From: JARYMI01 sp964550915
Lineage (GTDB): Bacteria > Acidobacteriota > Aminicenantia > Aminicenantales > UBA8522
Length of the DNA: 14,996 bases
NCBI GenBank assembly: GCA_964550915.1
Contig: CAZKBY010000046.1
Location: 1 to 14,996 of the forward strand
Direction: 5' to 3'
Part shown: positions 6,610 to 13,882 of the stretch, piece by piece
Layout: every line of letters starts with the position of its first letter
Numbering within the stretch: the stretch's first letter is position 1
Notes under the pieces: model-generated
What the model saw: only the letters and a program-made list of their open reading frames with translations
Database searches by the model: none
Told to the model about the DNA's origin: nothing
Made by a program: the position numbers and the translations under genes

Positions 6610-7287
6610 GTGAACTCTGAGGAACAGAACAAGGAAAACCTTAGGAAGTTCGCTTTTGATTTTGGTCTTAATCTCTTTGGGGTTGCTGATGTCACAGAAA
6701 TCAGAGAGGGGTTTGGCCTTGATCGAGCAGTTCGCGGACAGTTAAACTTCGGGATTTCTTTAGGGAAGCGTTTGATCTGCTCTGTTCTTGATGATATCAG
6801 GGATAGCCCAACTCTTCTTTATTTTCACCATTATCGCCAGCTTAATTATTTTCTTGACAGAGCCGCCCTTCAGGTTTCTTCATTGATACAAGAGGCGGGC
6901 TATAAGGCTCTTCCTATTCCTGCCTCACAGATTATTGATTGGGATAAGCAGCTTGCTCATGTGTCACATAAGAGAGTGGCTTTGCTTGCTGGTCTGGGCT
7001 GGTTGGGCCGCAATAACTTGGTCGTTTCGCCAGAATTTGGATCCCAAATCAGGCTTGTTACTGTCTTAACAAGTATGCCGCTTGCTCCGGACAAGCCGTT
7101 AGAATTAGACTGTGGTAGCTGCCTAAAATGTCTCTCCTTTTGCCCGGCCAAAGCCATCAAAATGGATCAAAAAGATTTTGACCATCGAAGCTGTTTTGAA
7201 ATGCTGAAGGGATTCAAGAAAAAGGGGCTGGTGACTCAGCACATCTGCGGAATCTGTGTCAAAGCCTGCCGAGGCAAAGCAGGCTAA
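6610..7287 (+). CDS. QueG-like double [4Fe-4S] protein, short form lacking the catalytic Asp
   Basis: Related to the cobalamin/iron-sulfur domain of epoxyqueuosine reductase (QueG): the segment HKRVALLAGLGWLGRNNLVV (120-139) followed by PEFGSQIRL matches that family's AGLGW-G-N...FGS block. Eight cysteines form two ferredoxin-like cluster sites: C168, C171, C174, C178 and C195, C213, C216, C220. At 225 residues it is shorter than QueG (about 310-380) and ends right after the last cluster cysteine, so the C-terminal HEAT-like part is missing. By hand alignment the catalytic Asp of QueG is replaced (KQLAHVSHK region), so tRNA queuosine activity is doubtful; an unassigned iron-sulfur paralogue is more likely. 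The start is GTG at 6610, the only start codon before the conserved part. It has no upstream ribosome binding site and probably begins a leaderless mRNA. A minimal frame ATG AAC GGG TGA at 6602-6613 overlaps the start. Confidence 0.82.
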   Translation: MNSEEQNKENLRKFAFDFGLNLFGVADVTEIREGFGLDRAVRGQLNFGISLGKRLICSVLDDIRDSPTLLYFHHYRQLNYFLDRAALQVSSLIQEAGYKALPIPASQIIDWDKQLAHVSHKRVALLAGLGWLGRNNLVVSPEFGSQIRLVTVLTSMPLAPDKPLELDCGSCLKCLSFCPAKAIKMDQKDFDHRSCFEMLKGFKKKGLVTQHICGICVKACRGKAG

Positions 7288-7407
7288 AAAAATACACCAG
7301 CTCTTATCCTCAAGTTCAAGAGAAGATTCTCGATCAGTTCAACCGACTTTCTGAGTCCGGCGCCAACCTTCGGAAATGGGAGTCGGCTCTGCTCTCTCGC
7401 TTGCCCC

Positions 7408-7968
7408 TCAGGCCCTTTTCCGGCACGGAATCCAGATTTCTGTCTTCAGATCCTCGGGCTTGAGCTCCTGCGGGTTCATGTCAAGATATCGTTCCAAGAC
7501 TGGCCCGCTGGCTTCGTAGCCGTTTTCCTCCATCCATTTGAGCATGGTAGCGATTGTTTCTCCCGTCTTGTCATAGGGGCCCTTATGGAGGCAGGATGCC
7601 ACCTGGTCATAATTCCATTCTTTTTTCTCAAGCGGGGGTTGGATGAGCGCGTGCGGAGTGACAGGGAATCCGATCTCCCAGTCTAATTCTTCGGGTTCGA
7701 CTTCGCCAGGAGCGTTGAAATAGATACCCATCAGCGGGCCCGCAGGAAACACATTCTGAGCACGTGATTCTTGCATCAATCTTCCGATCATCTCTGGAAG
7801 CTGGGAAAACGGGCCTTTATGGTGAAGGCAAAAATAGGCAAACGGCTCGACCTTCTGGACGGAAATCACCTCGCTCCCAGAAAGGTTAAAGACCCAAGGC
7901 TGAGTCCAGGAAGAGAAGAGGAGAAAGACGAGTGAGAGGAAGAATAAAATAAGAAATCCTTTTTTCAT
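7408..7968 (-). CDS. Membrane-anchored GyrI-like (effector-binding domain) protein
   Basis: A 186-residue protein with an N-terminal hydrophobic segment (MKKGFLILFFLSLVFLLFSS) that is a membrane anchor or signal peptide, followed by a GyrI-like/effector-binding fold. The domain shows the expected two-fold internal symmetry: CLHHKGPF...AGPLMGIY...PEELDWEIGFPV and CLHKGPY...SGPVLERYL...PEDLKTEIWIPC. GyrI-like domains bind small amphipathic molecules, drugs or heme-like ligands, and some hydrolyse cyclopropanoids; which applies here cannot be told. The open frame begins 15 bases earlier at a TTG, but GGAGG sits 8 bases before the ATG at 7968, and MKK is a typical export start. It is divergent from the amidohydrolase across 187 bases. 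An extracytoplasmic placement is unusual for this mostly cytoplasmic family. Confidence 0.85.
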   Translation of the reverse strand: MKKGFLILFFLSLVFLLFSSWTQPWVFNLSGSEVISVQKVEPFAYFCLHHKGPFSQLPEMIGRLMQESRAQNVFPAGPLMGIYFNAPGEVEPEELDWEIGFPVTPHALIQPPLEKKEWNYDQVASCLHKGPYDKTGETIATMLKWMEENGYEASGPVLERYLDMNPQELKPEDLKTEIWIPCRKRA

Positions 7969-8011
7969 GACCTTACCTCCCAACGCGAATTTATTTCAGG
8001 TTCTGGCTGGA

Positions 8012-8039
8012 ATTTTATCATTCTCGCCGCGAAAAGCAA
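8012..8039 (-). promoter_or_regulatory. Extended -10 promoter for the GyrI-like gene
   Basis: On the minus strand TAAAAT (8017-8012) is preceded by TGA, giving the extended -10 TGnTAAAAT, with a weak -35 TTGCTT (8039-8034) 16 bases upstream. Initiation near 8005 leaves a leader of about 37 bases with the GGAGG site. Confidence 0.4.
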
Positions 8040-8071
8040 ATAGGTGTCCGGTTTCCTTGACTGTTTTTCTT

Positions 8072-8100
8072 TTGACAGATGAGTTCGAAAAAAATATAAT
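8072..8100 (+). promoter_or_regulatory. Perfect-consensus sigma-70 promoter of the amidohydrolase
   Basis: TTGACA (8072-8077), a 17-base spacer and TATAAT (8095-8100) match the housekeeping promoter consensus at all 12 positions. Initiation near 8107 gives a leader of about 50 bases before the ATG at 8156 and rules out the longer frame starting at 7967, which begins upstream of this promoter. Confidence 0.75.
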
Positions 8101-8155
8101 TGCAAGAAATGGGGAAGTTGATCTTTCTCAAGTATTCCGCCTGTTGGGAGTGAAG

Positions 8156-9940
8156 ATGATAGCCAAATTCAATCTCTTCTCCTTTTTTTCATTTGTTTTT
8201 CTTGGGATTAGCATGCTGGGACAGCCTGGATGTTCTCGCCCAGAATCCGTCCCGGCCGACCTCGTCTTGATAAACGGGACGATTTACACTGTCAACGAGG
8301 CCATGCCTTCAGCCACGTCCCTGGCTGTTCGAGGAAATAAGATAATCGCTGTATGCGAGAACGATCATGATGTAAAAAAATACATTGGCCCCAAAACTCG
8401 GGCCATTGACCTGGACGGAAAATTCGTCCTACCCGGGATTATCGATGCCCACGTTCATTTCAACAGAGCCGGAGCACTGATCAACGATGCGAACCTGATG
8501 ATGGTCTCCGATGAAGCCGGGTTGAGGAAGGAAATCCAGCGGGTCGTGGCCATTCTTGACAAGGGTGAATGGATCACAGAGGGTCTTTGGGGAGCATATG
8601 AGCAATGGGATTTAGGAGACGCCGGCGTATCTTCTCAAAGGAAGACTGTCTCCTGGAGACCGAATCGTTCTATGATCGATGATCTTACATCTGACAATCC
8701 CTGCTTTCTTTGCCGATTTGACCGGAAAGAATGGTTAGCCAATTCGGCCGCTTTGAAGGCGGCGGGAATGGAGGGCCAGAAAGTTCAAGGGATGGAACTC
8801 GGTCGCGACGGTCATCCGACTGGAATTGTCTTCCACCCTTCTCCTACGTTCGATGCCTTAGTCAAGGCTGTTCGTCCGAAATCTCGCCAGAGGCTTTTGG
8901 ATGAGAACCGGGCAGCCTTAAAGGCTCTGCGGGAAGCAGGAATTGTCGAAATTCATGACATCGCGACTCCCGATCAAACGGACCGTTTTATTGAACTTCA
9001 AGAAAGTGGCGAGCTGACCTGCCGCGTCTGGCTCAGGCCTGATCTATCCCGGGCCGATGAACTCAAGGCCAAAGGATTCACAATGGGCCTTCATCCCAAG
9101 ACAAAGCAGAGGGATCAATGGCTTCGCTATGGTGCTTTGAAGGGCTATATCGATGGCATCATGGGCACTCACGGTGCTTTATTTTTTGAGCCTTACAATG
9201 ATCAGCCAGAGAATTATGGACATTGGCGGCATCATACCTCCGATGACCCTGAGCTCAGGGCCGGCAACATGGAGAAGATGTATGGATTGATCAAATCCGC
9301 CTTAGAGGCAGGATTTGTATCTAATGTGCACGCCATTGGAGACAGGGGAGTCGCCGAGATGCTCAATGTTTATGAGAGGTTGAAGAAAGACATAGGAACG
9401 GATCTCAGGGGGTTTCGAATTATCCACGCTCAGGTGATTAGGCCGCAGGACTTTGCCCGCTTCAAAGCACTCAACGTCATTGCTGAGGTCAATCCATACC
9501 ATATCTCGGATGATATGCGTTGGATGGAGGAGCGCATCGGGCGAGAAAGATGTCGAGGCGCTTATGCTTTCAAGTCCCTGTTAGACAACGGCACCATCCT
9601 TAGTTTTGGGTCTGACTGGCCAGGGACAACGGCTGCTTATTACCACATGCATCCAAAATACTTAATTTATGCTGCCGTGACCAGGAAGACAATTAAAGGA
9701 ACCCCTGAGGGCGGTTGGTTTCCCGAAGAGAGAATCTCTATTACTCAAGCCATTCGAGCTTATACGATTAATAATGCCCTGGCTTGCTTCGAGGATAACA
9801 TCCGCGGCTCTCTGGAGGAAGGCAAACTGGCTGATATCACTGTTTTCGATCGAAATTTGCTCGTCATTCCTGAAGATGATATCTTAAAGGCAGAAGTTGT
9901 CTACACGATCGTTGACGGGAACGTGGTTTTTGAGAAATAA
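8156..9940 (+). CDS. YtcJ-type metal-dependent amidohydrolase, exported or lipoprotein-like
   Basis: A 594-residue member of the amidohydrolase superfamily (Amidohydro_3/YtcJ branch), a divalent-metal hydrolase acting on amide, imine or related bonds. The first ~26 residues are hydrophobic and end in LGQPGCS, suggesting export; the lipobox is imperfect (QPG-C), so lipidation at Cys26 is uncertain. The core starts with DLVLINGTIYTVN. Metal ligands are visible: His99 and His101 in DAHVHF, probable carbamylated Lys329 in LKGYIDG, His392 in NVHAIGD, His424 in IIHAQ and Asp487 in GSDWP. It closes with the usual GSLEEGKLADITVFD strand. The open frame extends upstream to 7967, but the ATG at 8156 has GGGAG 5 bases upstream, follows a perfect promoter and starts the signal peptide. 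The substrate cannot be predicted; N-acyl amino acid or cyclic amide hydrolysis are options. No terminator follows. Confidence 0.93.
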   Translation: MIAKFNLFSFFSFVFLGISMLGQPGCSRPESVPADLVLINGTIYTVNEAMPSATSLAVRGNKIIAVCENDHDVKKYIGPKTRAIDLDGKFVLPGIIDAHVHFNRAGALINDANLMMVSDEAGLRKEIQRVVAILDKGEWITEGLWGAYEQWDLGDAGVSSQRKTVSWRPNRSMIDDLTSDNPCFLCRFDRKEWLANSAALKAAGMEGQKVQGMELGRDGHPTGIVFHPSPTFDALVKAVRPKSRQRLLDENRAALKALREAGIVEIHDIATPDQTDRFIELQESGELTCRVWLRPDLSRADELKAKGFTMGLHPKTKQRDQWLRYGALKGYIDGIMGTHGALFFEPYNDQPENYGHWRHHTSDDPELRAGNMEKMYGLIKSALEAGFVSNVHAIGDRGVAEMLNVYERLKKDIGTDLRGFRIIHAQVIRPQDFARFKALNVIAEVNPYHISDDMRWMEERIGRERCRGAYAFKSLLDNGTILSFGSDWPGTTAAYYHMHPKYLIYAAVTRKTIKGTPEGGWFPEERISITQAIRAYTINNALACFEDNIRGSLEEGKLADITVFDRNLLVIPEDDILKAEVVYTIVDGNVVFEK

Positions 9941-9963
9941 ATCAATGTCGCTGAAAGAGGGTC

Positions 9964-9992
9964 TTGCGAAAAATAATGAATTGCCAAATAAT
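9964..9992 (+). promoter_or_regulatory. Possible promoter of the response regulator
   Basis: TTGCGA (9964-9969), a 17-base spacer and AATAAT (9987-9992) make a fair sigma-70-type match (4 of 6 and 5 of 6), giving a leader of about 60 bases. The stretch is A/T-rich, so a chance match is possible; read-through from the amidohydrolase 120 bases upstream is the alternative. Confidence 0.3.
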
Positions 9993-10060
9993 AATAACCT
10001 ATTGATGAAGAGCGACAAGAACCCAAATGCTAAGGTTTTAAGCAAGGGGAAAACTGAGAG

Positions 10061-10801
10061 ATGGTGAAGATTTTGCTTGTCGAAGACGATCCTGTGCAGG
10101 TTGAGCTAATCAGGAAACATATTGAATCCTCTGGCTATGACCTCGTTATCGCCAGAAACGGACAGGAAGGGATCAAAATCGCCCAAAAAGAAAAGCCAGA
10201 CCTCATTCTGATGGACATGATCATGCCCGGTATGCACGGTCTCGAAGCTATCATCAAGCTCAAAGAGAACCCCTTGACGGAAAGTATCCCTGTTATAGCT
10301 CTAACCATTATGAGTTCGCCTAAGTTCGTCCAGGAGTGTTACCGGGCCGGGATTGTCGGCTACATTAAAAAGCCTTATGAGCCAAAAACACTCTTGGAGA
10401 GCATCGAGAGAATCGTAGGAAAGCCCGAAAGGCTGATTAATCGGGTTCTCATCATAGCTGGAGCTTCACGCTTGGCGACCATGATCGAGATGAGACTTGT
10501 TCGGCAGGGCTATCATGTCAATTCCTTTGCTGGGGGGAAAAGCGCCCTCAGCCATGCTGAAAAAGAAAAACCAGACGTCATCTTCCTGGATATTTCTCTT
10601 CCGGAGAAGCATGTTTCTGCGGTTTTTAGCGAGCTCAGAAAGTCGAAGGAAATGGGAAAGATTCCCATCGTTCTCCTCTCGCCTCACCGGGGAAATGAAG
10701 AGTTAGAAAGAGAAGTTGTTGCCCGCGGTGCCGCAGGCTATATCACATCAGCTTCAGACCTAGGCAGCGTTTTGCGAAAAATTAAAGAACCAGTCGCTTA
10801 G
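10061..10801 (+). CDS. Two-receiver response regulator without output domain
   Basis: A 246-residue cytoplasmic signalling protein made of two tandem receiver (CheY-like) domains. REC1 (~1-119) is complete: acidic pocket Glu8-Asp9-Asp10, phospho-acceptor Asp52 in LMDMIMPG, Thr82 and Lys104 in YIKKP. REC2 (~127-243) keeps the acceptor-position Asp177 (FLDISLP) and Ser207. However, the acidic pocket is replaced by IAGAS and the conserved Lys by Thr (GYITSAS), so it is probably a pseudo-receiver unable to be phosphorylated normally. There is no DNA-binding, GGDEF or ATPase domain. The start ATG is followed by VKILLVEDD, the normal beginning of the fold; the ribosome binding site is weak. The stop overlaps the stop of the opposing pilin gene by sharing TTA. 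Its position suggests a link to the pilus genes, but that is inference. Confidence 0.93.
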   Translation: MVKILLVEDDPVQVELIRKHIESSGYDLVIARNGQEGIKIAQKEKPDLILMDMIMPGMHGLEAIIKLKENPLTESIPVIALTIMSSPKFVQECYRAGIVGYIKKPYEPKTLLESIERIVGKPERLINRVLIIAGASRLATMIEMRLVRQGYHVNSFAGGKSALSHAEKEKPDVIFLDISLPEKHVSAVFSELRKSKEMGKIPIVLLSPHRGNEELEREVVARGAAGYITSASDLGSVLRKIKEPVA

Positions 10802-11220
10802 GACATCACCATCCTGATCCTCCCTGATATGGCCAGCGTCAGCTTGCACGTTCCCCATGAGTTAGAGAGAATGATTGTCGCCAGGTTGGAGACGGTTCCC
10901 ACGGGATAGAAAACCGGGCTGTTGTTGGCCTCAACGCTGACGCCCTCGACCGTGCCGCTTAGAACGGGGCGCCATTTTTTTGGGGACGAATCATATTTTT
11001 CTATAACGTAGCCAGACGGCCTAAAAATCATGCGCACCGGCTTCCCCTCAAAGATCGCTCTGTAACGGGCATAATTAAGGCGCGCATTAATCTCTCCAGC
11101 TGCTTTTTTCAGTCTGTATTTAGGAGAGAGATTAAGGAGAGGAGTCGTTGCGGCCAAAATCATGAGGGAAGCAATGGCCAGCACGGCTACCGCTTCGAGG
11201 AGAGAGAATCCCTTCTTCAT
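10798..11220 (-). CDS. FimT/GspH-like minor (pseudo)pilin
   Basis: A 140-residue type IV pilin-like protein. It begins MKKGFSLLEAVAVLAIA: prepilin peptidase would cut after Gly4, leaving Phe+1 and the conserved Glu+5 (Glu9), followed by the hydrophobic assembly helix. The C-terminal half (PVFYPVGTVSN...LTLAISGRIRM) matches the GspH/FimT fold, where similar strands precede the closing Gly-Arg-Ile segment. In other systems FimT/GspH members sit at the tip of the pilus or pseudopilus, and some bind DNA during uptake; whether that holds here is unknown. It is the last of four co-directional pilin genes and starts 3 bases after the stop of the PilX-like gene, with AAGGA about 8 bases upstream of its ATG, so translational coupling is likely. 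Confidence 0.88.
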   Translation of the reverse strand: MKKGFSLLEAVAVLAIASLMILAATTPLLNLSPKYRLKKAAGEINARLNYARYRAIFEGKPVRMIFRPSGYVIEKYDSSPKKWRPVLSGTVEGVSVEANNSPVFYPVGTVSNLATIILSNSWGTCKLTLAISGRIRMVMS

Positions 11221-11223
11221 CAG

Positions 11224-12810
11224 CTATTCCTTCCAGGTGAGAATCTCGAAAAAAGATACAAAAAGGACGGGATGTTCAGTTTTAGGGAAAAACGCAGCGT
11301 CATCGATGAGGCCTGATTGATCCTGGGCGAAGATTTGCAGTCGATTACCTTGGGCCACGTATTCTGTTGTCTGGAGACTTCCCACCACACGAACATTCCT
11401 GTTTTTACCATCGATCCTGAGGCCTTCTCCTTGCGCTGTCAGGGATGCATGAATCTGAATCCCTGCAGGAGCGTTGGCTCCAATGACAATGCCGCCGTCT
11501 CGCGCTTCTTCCTGCCAGATGTCTTTTCCCGTGGAGAAAATAACGAGCTGACTATCCTTTTCTTTGAGATAAGGCATTCCCTCCTGCCAAGTGACTCCCC
11601 GTCGGATGAGAGGAGAAGTGATCGTTATTTTTTCCGAGGCCACAAGTGTGAGGTTGACGCCTGGAAGAAGGGAAGGGACTTCTTCATCCTGCACAAGACT
11701 GACCTCCCCCGCGGCGTTAACGACGCCCCCGCCAAGAGATTCAACCTTGCCGTTGACAATAATTATTCCCAGGGGCACAAGATTAAAAGAAAGAAGGCCG
11801 GAAGGCGAGTAAAAAAACGTCTCTGTTCTTGAGGGGCTGAATTTAAGAATCCAGGAGCCCAGCTCCATCTGGAAGGAGATGACTTGGAAATCCTGCTCGA
11901 CAGCCATGACCATCTCCTTGACGTCACCCTGAACGTAGATCCCGCCGAGCCCGAGATCGTTCTGGAGGAAATAGACTCCGTCGGGGACAGGAGAATCGGA
12001 TTCTTTCAGGCCGAGCGCAAAACGGAGCTTTGATGTCGACAAGTCCTGCGGACGAAAGATCCCAATATTGAAGGCCTTTTCAATAAGGCCGGTGACTTCT
12101 TGAGGAATGAGAGGTTCCTCCGCATAACTTGCTTTAGCAGGAAAAATATTTAGCGTCGGCAGGGTTATCTCTATTTCGTTCTCTTTTTCGAAATCTAGCC
12201 TTTCCTCGGGGGCAAGATTCTTGTTGATGAGCAGGGGAAAAGAAGAAAGGGGGATCCGGCCGGCCACAATTCCGATACGACTTTCAAGTCGCGAATTTTT
12301 GCGGGGGCCCAAGTTCTTGAACCAACCCTCCGAATCAATCTCCAGCCTGAACCGGGAATGGAAAAAGTCCTCCGCTTCCGCAAAGCTATCCAGAAAGCAG
12401 CTTATCTGACTCTTCCACATGAGCCCTTCTCCTGTTTCGAGAATGACGACAGGAAAACTCCTTTCCAATGTTTCCTCGATAAGCGTCGGCTGGGCCCTGG
12501 CTGTGCTCTCTTTCAATCTTTCATAGTCTCCCTTGGAAATTACTTTTGGCAACGTGACGCTTCTGAAGGCCTTCATGAGGTCATGGAAGCCAGTCTTGAT
12601 CCCGTTTTCCGAGGCGTACTCAAGCAAAACTGAATTCTTTCTCAAGCCGTTCAATTTCAGGTGGATCTGGGAGAGAAAGACCAGTCCCAGGGCCAGTATC
12701 GAGAAGACCAAGAAGCAGAAAACAGTGACAATCAACATGGCCCCTGTTTTTTCTCTCTCAGGATGGCTTGGAACAAATAGCCGTATTTTTCGGAAAGACC
12801 AAAATTTCAT
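11224..12810 (-). CDS. PilX-like large pilus-associated protein
   Basis: A 528-residue protein in the place of PilX within the minor pilin operon. The N-terminus has a basic, soluble stretch, then KTGAMLIVTVFCFLVFSILALGLVF (~21-45). This resembles the G-A-x-L-I start of PilX/GspK-type proteins, which insert by a pilin-like helix without the usual Glu+5. The large periplasmic part is beta-rich, with short glycine-rich turns such as LGLGGIYVQGDV and VNGKVESLGGG and the strand LTLVASEKITITSPL. A similar layout occurs in DUF4900-type proteins, though I cannot confirm that family. It is far longer than typical PilX (about 150-200). The ATG at 12810 has GAGGAG 7 bases upstream, and this start overlaps the upstream PilW-like gene by 53 bases; a later Met (residue 25) would remove the basic N-terminus and is less likely. 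Probable role: pilus tip or assembly priming. Confidence 0.75.
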   Translation of the reverse strand: MKFWSFRKIRLFVPSHPEREKTGAMLIVTVFCFLVFSILALGLVFLSQIHLKLNGLRKNSVLLEYASENGIKTGFHDLMKAFRSVTLPKVISKGDYERLKESTARAQPTLIEETLERSFPVVILETGEGLMWKSQISCFLDSFAEAEDFFHSRFRLEIDSEGWFKNLGPRKNSRLESRIGIVAGRIPLSSFPLLINKNLAPEERLDFEKENEIEITLPTLNIFPAKASYAEEPLIPQEVTGLIEKAFNIGIFRPQDLSTSKLRFALGLKESDSPVPDGVYFLQNDLGLGGIYVQGDVKEMVMAVEQDFQVISFQMELGSWILKFSPSRTETFFYSPSGLLSFNLVPLGIIIVNGKVESLGGGVVNAAGEVSLVQDEEVPSLLPGVNLTLVASEKITITSPLIRRGVTWQEGMPYLKEKDSQLVIFSTGKDIWQEEARDGGIVIGANAPAGIQIHASLTAQGEGLRIDGKNRNVRVVGSLQTTEYVAQGNRLQIFAQDQSGLIDDAAFFPKTEHPVLFVSFFEILTWKE

Positions 12811-13471
12811 ATATTCTCTCCTCGTCGGCTTTTAGGGCAAAGTTTACCCTGACCAAGTTGTCCTCCGTTTTAAAATCGAAGCTAAATGAATGGACCTCAT
12901 CAAGGAGCGGCTGCGCGGAGCTTGAATTGACGCGCCGGCGGATGGTGCTTCTCGCTTTATCCAGGAAGAGAGAGATTTTTTCAAGGAGCAGGAGCTGAGT
13001 TTCGTTTTTTGGGTAAGAAAACTCGAGCGGCGAGTCCAGCAGGATGGACTTACCCTCGCAAGCTACAATGGACCGATGCTCTCCCAGATACCCGGCCATC
13101 AAACAGATTTCTCGGCCTGGACTTGTTCCTGCGGTCGAGTCAAGAATGATCCGTTGGGTCCCCGGGAAAAGATCTTCGCTTGGAAATCGAGTTTCCTCGA
13201 GACTGAAAATCACGAGCCCTTCCTCGTTCCGCTCAATGCCTTTGGCGATTCCAAGTCTAATTGCCTGCGTGAGGCCGGATCCTGCTCGAAGGAGGTCGAT
13301 TCTCATTTTGTCCAGCGCGGCCATGGCCGCCTGCGTATCCTCTTCCGCTTTCTTGAGCTTGATGAAAAGGCCGCGGGCAAGGCCTAAGACCTCAAAAAAG
13401 GCAATGACAATGATCAGGAAAAGAGTCAAGCTGATCATCGTTTCGATAGCCGAGAAGCCCTTTCTTTCCAT
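12758..13471 (-). CDS. PilW/GspJ-like minor pilin
   Basis: A 237-residue prepilin. MERKGFSAIETMISLTLFLIIV gives a prepilin peptidase site after Gly5, Phe+1 and Glu+5 (Glu10), then the hydrophobic helix. Size, position between a PilV-like and a PilX-like gene, and the long mixed alpha/beta domain with RRRVNSSSAQPLLDEVHSFSFDF (~177-199) fit PilW/GspJ-type minor pilins, where a similar segment precedes the last strands. The start codon lies 3 bases after the stop of the PilV-like gene with only a weak Shine-Dalgarno (AGG very close), so translation probably depends on coupling. Its 3' end overlaps the PilX-like gene by 53 bases. Confidence 0.85.
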   Translation of the reverse strand: MERKGFSAIETMISLTLFLIIVIAFFEVLGLARGLFIKLKKAEEDTQAAMAALDKMRIDLLRAGSGLTQAIRLGIAKGIERNEEGLVIFSLEETRFPSEDLFPGTQRIILDSTAGTSPGREICLMAGYLGEHRSIVACEGKSILLDSPLEFSYPKNETQLLLLEKISLFLDKARSTIRRRVNSSSAQPLLDEVHSFSFDFKTEDNLVRVNFALKADEERIYEILVFPKNTAICSKPS

Positions 13472-13474
13472 AAC

Positions 13475-13855
13475 CTAAAATTCCAGTTCCCGGCAGAAAA
13501 GAAGCGCCGCAATGATTCTTTTTTGGGGAGCGTTCTGCCGAGAAATTTCTATGACGACTTTTTTCATTCCTTCGTCTATGTCACCAACGCTCCACGTACT
13601 GCAGAGAACCTCCTTTGAAAAACTAAATCTGGCTGCCTCGAAATACTCACCCTCCATCAGGGCCGGATCTTCAAACGGGATGGACTTGAAATACTCGAAC
13701 TTTGCTGCGGCCAGACTCGCTGCCGCAAGAAGGAAGTCGGCCTTTCTCTTTGCCTCTAATGACAATATGATGAGCTGTATCGCCCCGCAGAGGAGGAATA
13801 GAATCAGGGCAGAGGAGACAAGCATTTCAATCAGGCTAAATCCCGTCTTTTTCAT
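13475..13855 (-). CDS. PilV/GspI-like minor pilin, first gene of the pilin operon
   Basis: A 126-residue prepilin starting MKKTGFSLIEMLVSSALILFLL: cleavage after Gly5, Phe+1, Glu+5 (Glu10), hydrophobic helix to ~30. The remaining ~95 residues form a small domain containing KFEYFKSIPFEDPALMEGEY, typical of the PilV/GspI group where a KxExxKS-like helix follows the assembly helix. An in-frame TTG 69 bases upstream would add a useless soluble extension; the ATG at 13855 has AAGGA 8 bases upstream and lies just after a sigma-54-type promoter, so I choose it. In transcription order the operon is PilV-, PilW-, PilX- and FimT-like, a minor pilin set that usually primes pilus assembly and sits at the tip. 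No major pilin, PilY1 or assembly ATPase is in the window. Confidence 0.88.
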   Translation of the reverse strand: MKKTGFSLIEMLVSSALILFLLCGAIQLIILSLEAKRKADFLLAAASLAAAKFEYFKSIPFEDPALMEGEYFEAARFSFSKEVLCSTWSVGDIDEGMKKVVIEISRQNAPQKRIIAALLFCRELEF

Positions 13856-13882
13856 GCTTTCTGTCCTTGAGGTTCTATTCTT

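Noticed and set aside
6338..6613. 91-residue plus-strand frame over ndk
   Set aside because: Shadow of ndk on the other strand with no family resemblance and no ribosome binding site.
7263..7285. Hairpin AGCCTGC/GCAGGCT at the end of the QueG-like gene as a rho-independent terminator
   Set aside because: On the plus strand it is followed by A residues, and on the minus strand no T run follows, so neither direction has the required U tract.
7967..8155. Long N-terminal extension of the amidohydrolase
   Set aside because: It begins upstream of a perfect promoter, has no family similarity, and the internal ATG has a ribosome binding site and starts the signal peptide.
11317..11832. 171-residue plus-strand frame within the PilX-like gene
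   Set aside because: Antisense shadow with low-complexity basic stretches and no recognisable domain.
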